Source: Oreohelix idahoensis (Eukaryota > Mollusca > Gastropoda > Stylommatophora > Oreohelicidae). From it: a stretch of DNA of 64,000 nt. This document shows positions 1 through 12,881 of the stretch, in pieces. Below the pieces are notes generated by a model. That model did no database searches and was not told the DNA's origin. It worked only from the letters and a program-made list of their open reading frames with translations. The stretch is taken from NCBI GenBank assembly GCA_024509875.1, contig JAMPIV010017823.1, forward strand, positions 47,501-111,500, given 5' to 3'. Both the position numbers and the translations under genes were made by a program. How positions within the stretch are numbered: the stretch's first letter is position 1; every line of letters starts with the position of its first letter.

Positions 1-69
1 CTTTTTTAACATTTATACTGCCTGTACTGGCACTAAGAAGTTATAGCGCTTTCCACTTGCTGCACGGTT

Positions 70-1110
70 ACTGTCACGGAATTGGGCCCCGCCCCCCCCG
101 CCCCCCCCCCCCCCCCTGCTCTGTAGTAGTGGTCCAACAGGGGCCAAAACTCAAGAGTATCTAATATGGGCCTTCAAAGGTGTCTACCTTCGCACAAGAT
201 TACTTTTGTCAGAGTTGTAGATAGAAGGATAATGATGCTCCTATCTCAAGGGAATGTTCATGAGATATTTCAGAAGTCAAGAACAATGCTGCATTGGCAG
301 GGCAGTTGTTAACATTAAATTGGTCCGCCGCCTTTTATGAAGAATTAGGCAATTATTAATTTCAGCTCGTTCAAGCCCCCACCCTGATTTACTCAGTGGA
401 ATTCTTATTATTCTGGTATAGCTCTGTTTACAGTGTATTTAGTAAATTGACTGAGACAAACATGCAGTACATTCAAAATGATTAAATCAACGTTAAAATT
501 GTTTATTTACAAATAACAGATTTAATAATCATTTAGGTTTTAACAAGGCTTTAAAGAAATAAATAATTATTTATAAAAAAAAAGTTTATCATCACTGTTG
601 TGATGGGATAGAAATGTGTAAAGGAGGTCACTTTTGGCAGCTTTTATGGGTTACTTAGCAGTCAGTGACGGTTATGCTCCTTCTGATGGTTTGGTTCTTG
701 GTAGACTGATCACGCTCGTCGATGGTCAAGGTTATAGGGCGCAGCACGTTCCCAGAAGTGTCAGGGAGTGTCTACGAAGTTGATCCCTCGTCTTAAAGCT
801 CAGGCTACTTTTCAATTTTTGTTCCAGAGATAGTGCCCTCAACTGGTACCACCAACAACTATGGTAAAAGAATAGAAACAAAACGCTGTCCTGGGTATTG
901 CGTTTTCTCTTATTCCCACCATCGCATCTACCTCAGACTTTACCCTCGATGAGAATTAATCTTAATCCCTCGAGAGAAAACTTTCTTTACATTTAAATTG
1001 AATACCTTTAAATGTACTTTACATTTAAATGAAATGGTTAATAGTACAGATAGAATATTTTTACATCTACACTGGTTGAAAAGCTTTGAAACTTTCGTTA
1101 ATTTCAAAGT
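70..1110. repeat. Dispersed repeat, copy A, left part
   Basis: This stretch matches 43,735-44,835 along its length, with many substitutions and small indels. Shared landmarks include the block around 124-210 (against 43,768-43,855), the block around 690-790 and the block around 840-900. A C-rich run (about 86-116) lies near its left edge where copy B has a short C tract. No open frame of note and no recognised element type. The similarity breaks near 1110, where copy A carries additional sequence and a LINE that copy B lacks. Confidence 0.7.
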
Positions 1111-1317
1111 TAATATGTTTACATAGACAATTACACTGGTTTGAAAGTGTCAATAGTATAATTAGAATTTACATCATTTCTTTCATCTTTTCCTCCCTTC
1201 TCCATATGGAACTTGGGACTACTTATGCTTTTAGTTCTCTAAAAGAAACTAGCAATAAAGCAGTCACCAGCCCTAGCAGTTGTGATTCATGAAATCATCA
1301 TTCTATATGATGAGGTT
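1111..1317. other. AT-rich sequence between repeat copy A and LINE tail
   Basis: About 200 bases with no counterpart at the matching point of repeat copy B. Its left end loosely resembles copy B around 44,775-44,805, so it may be a diverged or rearranged part of the same repeat. No gene is seen; a 68-codon frame here has no features and no ATG at its start. Confidence 0.4.
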
Positions 1318-4140
1318 ACTTACTTAGTCGTTCCCCTTCTACCGTGAGGTGTAGAGGTTTGAAAGAGAGAGCACCAGACTATCCTATCGGCTGTCTTCCT
1401 CCTGGAATGGTTCCATTCTAGTTCTCTGTCCTTCAAAGATTGTCTGATGTTGTCCTCCTAGCGGACTCTGGGTCGTCCTGGGAGTCTGGATCCATGGCTC
1501 TTTGTTTCCCATGCTTGTCGTGGTAACCGATCTTCTCCCATTCTGCAGACATAGAAAAACCATCTTGGGACTGTTCTACTTGGGTCTGCAGGGGGTGGGA
1601 TTGTAGACCTTGACGTGTCGTCTGGTTGCGGACCATGTCTCTTCTTGTTACTTCAACCACCTTCCTCAGATACCTCATTTCTGAGGTTTGGATCTGGCTT
1701 TTGTGGGTTGTAGTCATTGCCCATGACTCGCATCCATATGTCAAGACTGGGACATAGGTGGAGCGGTATACCGCCATCTTCGTTTTCTTACCAACCTCTC
1801 TCTTGCTGAGGAATCCTCGATTTATGGCCTGAAATAGTCTCCCAGCTGCTGCTTTTCGAGTGACCAACTCTTCTTTGATGCCTCCCTTTCGGTCTATAAT
1901 AGCTCCGAGGTATTTAAAGTGTTCGACCTGCTCCAGGACCTGTTCTCCCAGCTTAATCTGATGTCTTCTTTCTTCTCGTGATATCACCATGGATTTTGTT
2001 TTAGAGCTGCTTATTACCATCCCTCTCTTCTCCAGCTCTTCCTTCCAGACTTGCAGGTTGGATTGGAGATGTGCCTCTGATTTAGCAATCAGGGCAACTT
2101 CAGCAGCAAATGCCAGCTCTGAAATACAGACCTGTCTCATCTTCCAGTACCCCACTGAATACTTTCTTGTTCTCTCCTTACATGTCTTGATGCGTCCATG
2201 AGGAGTATGAAATGTTAAGGTGACAGTATATCACCTTGTCTTACCCCAGTGGTGGTCCTGAACTCTTCTGACTTATGGTTTTCTGTCCTCACTTAATTTC
2301 TGCAAGACTTGTAGAAGCTCTGTATAGAATGAATCAGAGGTGCTGGAATGTTCTTCCTTCCCAAACAGTCCCAAAGTTTGCTCCAGGGGACCCTGTCAAA
2401 CGCCTTTTCCAGATCTATGAAGCAAAGATGGATCTCACTCTTATACTCAAGGGCCTTTTCACTCAGCTGTCTGAGTGTGAAGATTAGGTCTTGAGTACTT
2501 TGGTTAGCTCGAAATCCGCACTGGACCTCATCCAATTGTGGCTCAGCTAGGCGTCGGAGTCTCTGCTCTAGGATTCTAGAGTAGATTTTACCAGGGACAC
2601 CGAGAAGGGATATGCCTCTATTGTTTCCACATTGTCGATTGTCACCCTTTTTGAAAATGTGTGTTATGATGGCAATCTCCCAATCCTTTGGTATGATCTT
2701 GTTGCACCACGCTGCCTGAAGGACCCTTAAGGGTAATATGTCGCCTGATGCTCCCATGTACTTAACCATTTCTGGTGCTATACCATCATGCCCTGCTGCT
2801 TTGCCCATCTTGATTTTCTCCAGTGCTGCCTTCAGTTCTTCCATCTTTATGTCATCTTCATCACCATTGGTTTCCTCTTCTGTGCTAGTGGTTATCATTT
2901 CTGATGCTTGACCTTGCTCACCATCAAGGAGTTCTGAGAAATATTCTTTCCATCTTTCCATTACTTCCTTCGGGGCAGTAAGCAATTTGCCTTGCTTGTC
3001 CTTTATAAATTTGAGAGGGCATTGTTTTTCCTTCCTCATGTTCTTTAGGGTCTTATAGAACAATTTCTGGTTTTCTTGCGCATCTTTTTCTAGCTTTTCT
3101 CCAAATTCTTCTCAGGACTTCTGTTTTGCTGCTAGCACCTTCGCTTGTCTTCTGAGTATCACATATTCTCTACATTTCTCTATTTTTCCTGCTGTGCTTT
3201 TAGCTCCTAAGTATTGTTTCCATGCCATTTTCATCTCTCTTATTTTCTCTTTGACTTCCTCTCCACCAAGGTGTCCTCTTTCTCTTGTTCCCAAGTCCTA
3301 CATCACCACATGCTTCTGCAGCAGCTGTCTTTATGATGTCCTTGAATTTAAGCCAGAGGGTTTCCAAGTCATCAGGTTGTCCTTCTGTGTTTCTCACGGC
3401 GGTAGCAATAAGACCCTGATATCTGGTCTTAATTTCTGGCTCTCTCAGCTTGTAGGTCATAATGCTCATTTCTCCCGTTCGTTTACTTGGTTTCTTGCGT
3501 GATGTTGGGCAGTTCCTAGGCTGAGCAACTCTTTCAGTTGTTCTTTTGATTGTAAGCAGGTAGTGATCACTTCCAATCTCTGGCCCCCTCCACACTCTAG
3601 CATCCCGGACATATTTGAATGAGCTCCTCCTAACAATGGCATAGTCGATTACTGACTTCTCATTCTTTGTTGGTTCACATCTAGTGTATGCATGTATGCG
3701 CTTATGGGGGAACTTTGTGTTAGTAATGATCAGATTCTGCTCACTGCAGAATCTAAGGAGTCGCTTTCCATTGTCGTTGTGAGTATCTTCTCCATATCTT
3801 TCGATAACTCCACCCCATCTAGCATGGTCATTTCCAACTCTGGCATTGAAATCTCAGAGCATGATAGTTTCATCTAGGCAGTCATCCACTATCCTTTATA
3901 GCAGCTCGAAGAATTCATCCTTGACCTCTGCTCTCTCCTCCTCATTTAGTCCATACACTATGACCAGGTTGACTATGGTTTCTCCTTTTAGTTTTACAAC
4001 CATAATGCGCTCCGAGACAAAGTTCCATCCCTTGATACTATCTTTTTGGTTTTTGGCCACAATGTAACCCACGCCCCCTTTAGCTCTTTCTGATGTTGGT
4101 ACACCACTGTAGAGCAGCGTGTTGCCATCGAGATCCATGA
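1318..4140 (-). mobile_element. Degenerate APE-type non-LTR retrotransposon (LINE), 5'-truncated
   Basis: Read on the minus strand, broken frames give, in order, part of an APE-like endonuclease (4138-3896), its C-terminal part with an SDHYLL motif (near 3570), a basic linker (3294-3112), the N-terminal half of a reverse transcriptase (3063-2293; motifs GISLLGVPGKIYSR and FIDLEKAFDRV), a GVRQGD motif near 2245, and the RT C-terminal half plus tail (2155-1433). The usual FADD catalytic motif reads FAAE (near 2107), so both acidic residues are altered or displaced. At least four frame breaks are present. The 3' end carries a short AAGT-type tail near 1320. The plus-strand fragment at 62,691-63,454 is the same family. 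The clade was not resolved: the general layout is RTE/Jockey-like. The element is dead. Confidence 0.85.
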
Positions 4141-4800
4141 CTCAAATGACTTGGACATCCACTCGCAATTTTCACATATTAATATTCACATGGCAATATA
4201 TACATATTAGTTCGCATGTTAGTAATGAAAAAAATAAAATGTAAAAAGTAGAACTTACGCCAATCTTGGCTCACAGACTGTTTGCTCAGAGAAGTAGGTT
4301 TAAGGCACTGGCAGATGCCTTTTTTCACTTGTCATGGGGGTCGTTATGTTAGCAATAAACTCCCACTATGACTCCATGTTTCAGTTTCCTCAGATGCCGG
4401 TCTTCCTTATTAAATGGTTTTCCTGGGCTCTTTAAGTCATTCAAGATGTTCCACAAAGTCCGGTCTGATAAAGAGAATTCTGAATTCTAACTTCTGGCAG
4501 TCTGGTTTCGTCTTGGCAAGCGATCCTCACTGTGAATTTTCACAGTGTCTTAAAACTGCGAAAAGGTCCGGTTATATGGCCCATCTTCCCCCGCATTTTG
4601 TTTGTTACGATGCGTGTTTAGTGGGGTATTTCCAAAGTATCTCCGCCTGAAATAATGTGCTTGATGCAAAAGGCCACTTCTCCATATATGGAAATAACAC
4701 ATCCGATGCCTTGTATGCAAAACTGTGAACTTATTTCCTGTCTAGATACTCTCCCACCAATACTGTCTCCCCAGACAGATTATCGGTAATATTGATGCAA
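4141..4800. repeat. Dispersed repeat, copy A, right part
   Basis: Resumes the match to copy B (44,837 to about 45,520) immediately after the LINE 5' end. Landmarks are the AT-rich block at 4175-4225, the block at 4255-4320 ending in a T run, and the CTTGTATGC-type block near 4710. This shows that the LINE is a later insertion into copy A or that copy B never had it. No coding potential seen. Confidence 0.65.
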
Positions 4801-6010
4801 AGATCGGCCAGCGGAAGCGATAACGTATATCACCTGTGCTTTTGTGCATCCGCCAGACAAATGTCTCAGACAGACAATATGGCTTTCTTTACATACCCTG
4901 CCGGGTCGTATTGTTCTGTGGAGTGCCGGGACCACCTTGGATCACCCGTGACCGTCTCCAACAAAGGTGCCCTGACAACTTTAAGTGATAAGAATATTAT
5001 CCGCGGACCTGTTCAGTTAATCTCGATAATAGGCAATTACCAGAATGTCTTTACCTTTCTTTTTTATTAACATTAAGAGTTATAGAAAGTTTCAGCGTTG
5101 TCATTTCTTATCTAAGTAATGGCGTAATCTCGGTTCCTGAAAACATCAGCCGCACTCTTGACCCATCATTTTTCTTTGTCTTTCTCGCGTCCTACTTTCC
5201 GTTGATTACTTCTTTGTCCTGTAGCAAGGTGTTATTAATCTGTTAACTTTTGTCAAAACGCCATTACAGTCACGCCACCGTTCGTGCTTGACTTTGGTGA
5301 GAACACTCCAGCTGGTTGGTATATTATTGCAGTGGTGGAAACGTTGAAAGATATTATGGAGGTTGACAGTATTTCTTATTAAATAAAGTGGGCTTTGTTT
5401 TTGTGTATTGTCGCCTGCACGAACTTATCTCAAAATGGCGGGGAATGCACAGAATGCCACGCGCTTTTTCCTCCTAGCATGGGACCAGATGTGATGATCC
5501 TTTAAATGCAAACCAAGCTGGAGAAACTGGAGCTCATGACTTCGACCCAGCATGTTTCGGAATAGCAGAAAAGCCACGGGAAAAACCTAGATCTACATTG
5601 TAGATAATACCAAGGACTCTTCACCTTGATACTGGCTGAAAAAGAGCGAGAAGCTTGGCAGCACTAGTTAAACAGCAACAAGAACTCCAAAAGCTTGAAG
5701 ATGAAGTAACAGAGGCTAGAAACACAGACAGAGAACAAACAACTGAAGTAAACATCTTAGTCATAACTACCACTGCAAAATACCGAAGAACATGAAATCA
5801 AACAACTGCTGGTAGGAGAAAACAGAAAATCTGAACTTAGAGAAAAAAGGCAGTAAGCTATGGAAATGACTCAAAACAAACCGCAAGGTCTTGTGTATTT
5901 GGACTTGCGCCCTAATATAATGACGTATCTTGTGTCTAGGTTTGAACGGGGCGCACTTCACCAAAACAAGTTGAAACTCTAATTTTTTTAAAAAGTCTCT
6001 CGGCAAAGTT
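4801..6010. other. Unassigned sequence with possible coiled-coil gene relic
   Basis: No supported gene. Around 5630-5760 the plus strand can be read as a glutamine/glutamate/lysine-rich coiled-coil-like stretch with frame breaks. It is loosely reminiscent of retroelement Gag N-termini, but it is too short and decayed to assign. Otherwise nothing recognisable. Confidence 0.25.
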
Positions 6011-6330
6011 GCAGCGTTCCGGGATCGACTACCCAGCTGTAAATTAGTACCTAACAGTGCTCTTGAGTTAAGGAAGGCAAAGTCGGCGATGAATGAAACT
6101 AGTCATCCCACCTCACAAAGCTGAACATAGTATAGTGAAGTCTCAAACACTTCACTCCCTGCGGCAGTATCTGTTATACTAGTGAAGTCTCAAACACTTC
6201 ACTCCCTGTGGCAGTATATGTTATACTAGTGAAGTCTCAAACACTTAACTCCCTGCAGCAGTATCTGTTATACAAGTGAAGACTCAAACACTTCACTCCC
6301 TGCGGCAGTATTTGTTATACCATATCTGTT
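6011..6330 (+). repeat. SINE body with its 3' tail tandemly amplified (about 55 bp x 4)
   Basis: The part from 6015 to 6120 matches the body of SINEs at 34,200-34,330 and 38,580-38,670 (shared blocks CAGCTGTAAATTAGTACCT and GGAAGGCAAAG). The SINE 3' end (GTGAAGTCTCAAACACTTCACTCC then GGCAGTAT, split here for brevity) is then repeated four times at about 55-57 bp spacing with small changes. The tRNA-like head is missing, so the copy is 5'-truncated. Confidence 0.7.
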
Positions 6331-6624
6331 AGATCCATCATACCATTACCTTTTACAAATTCTTTGCGCTGGGAATATTCTTTATAATCGTGTCTGGTAC
6401 CATTAACCCTTATACAACCGTGGTTTGACCTTTAGCCTTTAAGTATAACGATCATTCGATAACATGTATTCTTTAACTCCGTTTTTTTTTGGGACGGGTT
6501 TGGTTAAATTCATCGTTACAGTATTCCTCGTTTCGCTCCTTGTGGGGCATGGAGCCACCACTACAGCTGGTTCCTTATTGGAATCTCCCATCAGAGTGTT
6601 AGCTAACTTGGTCGTCATAAATTT
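6331..6624. other. Unassigned sequence
   Basis: About 290 bases without a recognised gene or repeat; a 71-codon frame on the minus strand has no recognisable domain. Confidence 0.3.
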
Positions 6625-6795
6625 CTGGTAACATTGACAGCCTGTTGATAACACTTACACACTGGGAGAAAAAAAAAACTGTATGGTAACATTGACAGCC
6701 TGTTGATAACTCTTACACACTGGGAGAAAAAAAACTTTATGGTAACATTGACAGCCTATTGATAACACTTACACACTGGGAGAGAAAAAACGTTG
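6625..6795. repeat. Tandem repeat, about 61 bp x 3
   Basis: Three nearly identical units share the blocks GTAACATTGACAGCCTGTTG and CACTTACACACTGGGAGA, followed by an A-run of variable length. Copies begin near 6628, 6686 and 6741. The A-run at the unit ends suggests a retroelement tail, but no source was identified. Confidence 0.75.
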
Positions 6796-7230
6796 ATCTC
6801 GAAAGAAAATTTTAAGTGTTAAAGCGTGACAAATGTGGGGGAGTCATCACAAGAAATCAACAGGTGCCATATTCCCATCGACGGTCGGCTGGAATGGATC
6901 TCCAGCGACTCCTGTCTCTTGTCTTGATGGTGCGAACTAATAGACTCTTTCATGTCCATCTTTTGACGTTACCTTCCTGTGACAAAACGTCTGAACAAGC
7001 TCTTTGAGATCTCTCACACCTTCAGCCCTCCGGCAGTATCCTTTCTTTTTCTTCATTTTTTTCACTCGTCGCTTTTATTTGGCATAAATCATGCCTTTTC
7101 ATTCTTATTTCTACTATTTTGCTCTATGCTGGACATAGCTTGGTGAATTCTCTAACACGCCCCTCCCCTATGGCAGTATTTGCTACGGGAGTAATGCGTA
7201 TCTTATTGTTTCACACTCCACTCCCAGACT
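6796..7230 (+). repeat. SINE 3'-end fragments
   Basis: Two stretches (about 7008-7045 and 7125-7215) carry the CTCTAACAC...CACTCC...GGCAGTAT signature of the SINE tail seen at 6120-6330, 34,345-34,400, 36,465-36,515 and 38,680-38,730. Between them lies T-rich sequence. The 63-codon frame at 6816-7007 shows no recognisable domain. Confidence 0.45.
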
Positions 7231-7874
7231 GTTGTTACGATTCGGTTTGGTGACCCGGCCAGCGATAATATTTTATCGCCTAATCTGTCTGACCGCCTGT
7301 GTAAACGGGGCGGTCAAACATTTGACCCCATTGGAAAGCTGTTGATCATGTTAACACAAGCTGGTATGTGATACGATGAAAGAAAACCTTCCGGTCTGAC
7401 CAGACATCTGTCTAGCGGAGGCACGCAGATAAAGGTGATAAAAAGAGGTGCGCCGGAAGTCTTAGGTAACGATATGACATCACTGTGTAAGAGGCACGCG
7501 TGTATATTAAATTTAATATTTTCAAATACGCGTGGGATGAGTAATGATAAACTTCCCCACCCAAACAGTGCTAGATAGATTGGATTGGTTAGCCAGAATT
7601 ACAATGATTTGATTGGAACTTTCGGCGGAAACACAAATGGGATTTGAAACTAAGGATTGTGAGTTATAATCTAACAAACTCGGAGACAAGACACAGAACA
7701 GACAGACTGCATCGCAGCGGCAACTAAACACCTCCTACAAGCCAGAAGAAAGAGGATAGGACTTACAATTCCACAACTATAAGTACCAGATCGAGTATTG
7801 GGCAACTTTGGAATTTACAAGTAAACCCGGAATTTTAATACAAGACTGGAAACTTGGGAATTTTATCACAAGGA
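7231..7874. other. Unassigned, possibly old LTR-type sequence
   Basis: Begins with TGTTACGATTCGG, a style of start common to LTRs, and contains GTGACCC shortly after. I could not find a partner copy, a TSD or a matching CA end, so this is only a suggestion. No open frame of interest. Confidence 0.2.
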
Positions 7875-8175
7875 GTCATAAGAGGAATTATAGATTTCCA
7901 GACCAAGTGTCTCACCCGTCATAAGAGGAATTATAGATTTCCAGAACAAGTGTCGCACCCGTCATAAGAGGAATTATAGATTTCCAGATCAAGTGTGTCT
8001 CCCGTCATAAGAGGAATTATAGATTTCCAGACCAAGTGTTTCACCCGTCATAAGAGGAATTATAGATTTTCAGACCAAGTGTCTCACTCGTCATAAGAGG
8101 CATTATAGATTTCCAGACCACTTGTTTCACCCGTCATAGGAGGAATTTCTCAGACTTAAGTGATTCGAACAGCAT
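7875..8175. repeat. Tandem repeat, 43 bp x 7
   Basis: Units start with GTCATAAGAGGAATTATAG at 7875, 7918, 7961, 8004, 8047, 8090 and 8133, an exact 43-bp period for most of the array. Units differ by a few substitutions; the last is degenerate. Confidence 0.9.
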
Positions 8176-9091
<916 letters not shown>

Positions 9092-9284
9092 CCATTACTT
9101 ATAAGAGGGCATTCCGTTGGATTACTCCAACTGGGGGCTTGACGGGCCAGAATCATTGCATAACCACTTCACAAAAGGCGACGGACCAGATAATAAGTTA
9201 ACAAATTTGCTCAGCCCTTAAGCAGCGTTTGTTCTTGACTTCTGGGAATTTCTTGTGAAGGCTTCCCTAAGGTAGAATCGCCAT

Positions 9285-9715
9285 TCATCTTCTATCTACA
9301 TCTTTGCCAAGAGTAATCTTGCGCGAAGATAGATACCTTGGACGACCTACTTTTAGATACGCTTGCGGTGTGACCATTAGTGGACTACTACTGCAAAACA
9401 AGGGGAGGTAATCCCGTGACACTTCCCAATTATAGCACTGTCTTCCTCTTGCACGTTTGTCTTCAACTCTGCTTTCTATTATGGTCTTCAGTAAGTTGTT
9501 ATGTCTTTTTACATGGCCAATATATTTTAGCTGTCTAATTTTGATCTCCATTAATTCTCTTTTCATTGCCAGGTTTTCTAGGACCTCTTTATTTGTTTTC
9601 TTCTCTTTCTGTGAGACGTGCTCTGTTCTTCTATATATATCCACATTTCAGTGGCTTCAGTTCTTTTGTCTAATTGCTTGTTCATTGTCCATGTTTCTAC
9701 ACCATGCAGTAATAA
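9285..9715 (-). mobile_element. LINE C-terminal fragment (RTE/Jockey-like)
   Basis: The minus strand encodes a decayed LINE C-terminus. The frame at 9644-9285 contains NKEVLENLAMKRELMEIKIR, then QLKYIGHVKRHNNLL, then an RARGRQ box, which is the usual arrangement C-terminal to LINE reverse transcriptases. Upstream on the same strand, to about 9715, is a frameshifted ETWT-like segment. A family different from the LINEs at 1.3 and 25.7 kb. No intact RT remains. Confidence 0.7.
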
Positions 9716-9892
9716 AGAATACACATATATATATATATAGTGAGTTGGTTGTTTAAGAATAAAATATTGAATATTCCTTTCAGTGTTATATTTGTATTTC
9801 GCAACTTCAGTTTGTAGACATAAAAAAACAAATTATCATGACAGGTCAAAGTTCACATTAACCAACATTAAAAGGACCATGATATAAAATTA

Positions 9893-9925
9893 GGCTGGTG
9901 CAAAAGTACGCTTATAGTTTCTTTA
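9893..9925 (+). mobile_element. Candidate mariner-type terminal inverted repeat
   Basis: Starting TTAGGCTGGTGCAAAAGTA, this closely resembles mariner-family terminal repeats (from memory), preceded by a TA-containing context. I did not find a matching inverted end or any transposase nearby, so it may be a solitary end or a chance match. Confidence 0.35.
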
Positions 9926-10589
9926 CATGTACTTATTCGTTATTCCAAAGTATTTAATACTTAAAAATATGGAATAAGTACATATTTATCAAAAAATATA
10001 CGAAATACGTAAAGCTTGTATACATGCAAGCTAATAAAGTAATAAATAATTTTTTTTTAAATGATAGTAAATTTAAAAAACATCGGAATTCACAACAGGG
10101 GGCTTCTTAGCTGTGAACAAACTCATTAATATATAGTAGAATTATTACAAAAACAGTTGGTTATTTCATTCGTCAGCTTTGTGTTTCGTGCGCAAGAAAT
10201 ACATGTTATGAATCTATCGTCTATTGTTTAAGTCATGTGTACAGTGTATTATATCGTGTGCCACGTGTCTGTATGCGCATTTTACAGGATCTGTCCTTTG
10301 CTGTGATTTATGGAATACGGCCTGCTTTAGGCGTGACTGTCCTACATGTAAAAGGTCTTCTACCGAGAAAGTTCACCGTTGCAGGTATACTTTACACACG
10401 GGGTTACAACAAATAGCAAATGGTCGTTTATTAAGAGTTAAAATCTAGTTTGTTGACTTATGCGTTGGGCTTCTTTTTTTTTTTTCTGCTGGGCGTTAAA
10501 AACTTGTTATTTCAGCAGTGACCTAACTAGGATTTGTGTTTTTGCTGACGTAGTAGACACAGGTTGCTTGATATCAGGCAATTGTCATT
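9926..10589. other. Unassigned AT-rich sequence
   Basis: No supported gene. The 74-codon frame at 10,224-10,448 is cysteine-rich but matches no family I recognise and lacks context. Confidence 0.3.
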
Positions 10590-11357
10590 GTGTTCTGTTG
10601 GAGGTGTTGTTGTTAGTTTAATGTGTTATTGTATAGGTGTTTTTAGTCCGATGTGAGTTTTTGTTATTGTGCACTGTTATAGGCGTGGATAATCTGATGT
10701 GAGTTTTTGTTATTGTGTACTGTTAAAGGTGTTAGTAGTTTGATGTGTTATTGGATAGGTGTTGTTAATTAATATTAGACAAACATAAAGGTATGTTTTC
10801 AGGCGTTGTTGTCTAATATTAATTTACTGTTTACAGGCCTCGGGTTTCCCTTTCTTATGTGTCATAGGTGTTGTTAGTTTGACGTGTTATTGTATAAGCG
10901 TTTTTAGTCCGATGTGAGTTTTTGTTATTGTATACCGTTATAGGTGTTGATAGTCTGATGTGAGTTTTTGTTAGTGTGTACTGTTATAAATGTTGATAGT
11001 CTGACGTGAGTTTTTGTTATTGTGTATTGCTACAGGTGTTGTTAGTCTGATGTGAGTGTTATTGTGTACTGTTATATGTGTTGATAGTCTGATGTGAGTT
11101 TTTGTTATTGTGTACTGTTATAGGTGTTGATAGCCTGGTGTGAGTTTTTGTTATTGTGTACTGTTATAGGTGTTGATAGTCTGATGTGTGTTTTTATTAT
11201 TGTGTACTGTTATAGGTGTTGATAACCTGGTGTGAGTTTTTGTTATTGTGTAATGTTATAGGTGTTGATAGCCTGGTGTGGGTTTTTGTTATTGTGTACT
11301 GTTATAGTTGTTGATAGTCTGATGTGTGTTTTTGTTATTGTGTACTGTTATATGTGG
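10590..11357. repeat. Satellite block 1, about 45-bp unit
   Basis: Units contain GTTATTGTGTACTGTTATAG, then GTGTTGATAGTCTGATGTGAG and a short T run, with a period of about 45-46 bp. The leftmost copies (10,590-10,960) are the most degenerate and include one AT-rich interruption (10,765-10,860). The array resumes after each inserted element up to 13,960. Confidence 0.9.
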
Positions 11358-11371
11358 TGACAATCTGACGT

Positions 11372-11649
11372 AAAAAAGGGTAAAGGATCCCGTTACACGC
11401 CCATTGAGGCATATTGGGAATATGGTGTTAGGCCCATATTTTCTTGACCATCGGCACACTAGGGGTGATGTGGTCAGCATCACGCCGGCCGCCTTAACCT
11501 TCCCAGAGTTACTCTGGTACCCAATTCATGAGGCTAGGTCGACCCCGGAGCCGTTTAGGGTCTAAAAAATCCCACCTCAACTGGGGATCGAACCATGGAC
11601 CACCGAGCTAGGAAGCCAGTGCGCTAATCACTGTGCTACCACGGCTCCA
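11372..11649 (-). mobile_element. tRNA-headed SINE inserted in satellite
   Basis: On the minus strand the element starts GGAGCCGTGGTAGCACAGTG (box A-like) and has GGTTCGATCCCC (box B-like) about 45 bases later, typical of a tRNA-derived Pol III promoter. The 278-bp body ends in a T-rich tail. Flanks TGACAATCTGACGT (11,358-11,371) and TGACAGTCTGATGT (11,650-11,663) look like a TSD with two mismatches, though the satellite itself repeats this motif, so the TSD is not independent proof. Confidence 0.8.
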
Positions 11650-12869
11650 TGACAGTCTGATGTGAGTGTTTGTTATTGTGTACTGTTATAGGTGTTGATA
11701 GTCTGATGTGAGTTTTGTTATTGTGTACTGTTAAAGATGTTGATAGTCTGATGTGAGTGTTTGTTATTGTGTACTGTTATAGGTGTTGATAGTCTGATGT
11801 GAGTTTTGTTATTGTGTACTGTTAAAGATGTTGATAGTCTGATGTGAGTGTTTGTTATTGTGTACTGTTATAGGTGTTGATAGTCTGATGTGAGTTTTGT
11901 TATTGTGTACTGTTATAGGTGTTGATAGTCTGATGTGTGTTTTTGTTATTGTGTACTGTTATAGGTGTTGATAGTCTGATGTGAGTTTTGTTATTGTGTA
12001 CTGTTAAAGATGTTGGTAGCCTGATGTGAGTTTTGTTATTGTGTACTGTTATAGGTGTTGATAGTCTGATGTGAGTTTTGTTATTGTGTACTGTTAAAGA
12101 TGTTGATAGTCTGATGTGAGTTTTGTTATTGTGTACTGTTATAGGTGTTGGTAGTCTGATGTGAGTTTTGTTATTGTGTACTGTTATAGGTGTTGATAGT
12201 CTGATGTGTGTTTTTGTTATTGTGTACTGTTATAGGTGTTGATAGTCTGATGTGAGTTTTGTTATTGTGTACTGTTAAAGATGTTGGTAGCCTGATGTGA
12301 GTTTTGTTATTGTGTACTGTTATAGGTGTTGATAGTCTGATGTGTGTTTGTGTTATTGTGTACTGTTATAGGTGTTGTTAGTCTGATGTAAGTTTTATTA
12401 GTGTGTACTGTTATAGGTGTTTATAGTCTGATGCGAGGTTTTGTTATTGTGTACTGTTAAAGGTGTTGATAGTCTGATGTGAGTATTTGTTATTGTGTAC
12501 TGTTATAGTTGTTGATAGTCTGATGAGAGTTTTTGTTATTGTGTACTGTTATAGGTGTTGATAGTCTGAATATTGTTATTGTGTATTGTTATAGGTGTTG
12601 TTAGTCTTATGTGAGTGTTATTGTGTATTGTTATAGGTGTTGTTAGTCTTATGTGAGTGTTATTGTGTACTGTTACATATTCACGTGTTGTAGCTTGTTT
12701 CTAATAAGATTTATTGTGTTCTGTTATAGGCATTATTACTTTGTTACGGGTCTGACCAATGGGTACTGTTATAATTTTTGTTAGTTTGATGTGAGTTTCA
12801 GTTATTATGTATTGTTATATTGTCATATTGTTTTTTAGCTTGATTCTAGCCTGGTTTATTGTATACTGT
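11650..12869. repeat. Satellite block 1 continued, about 45-bp unit
   Basis: The same unit as left of the SINE, here more regular (about 26 copies). Alternating variants (GGTGTTGATAG against AGATGTTGATAG, and GAGTTTTG against GAGTGTTTG) recur in a roughly two-unit order between 11,690 and 12,310, hinting at a higher-order unit near 90 bp. Confidence 0.9.
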
Positions 12870-12881
12870 TTAGGATATGAC

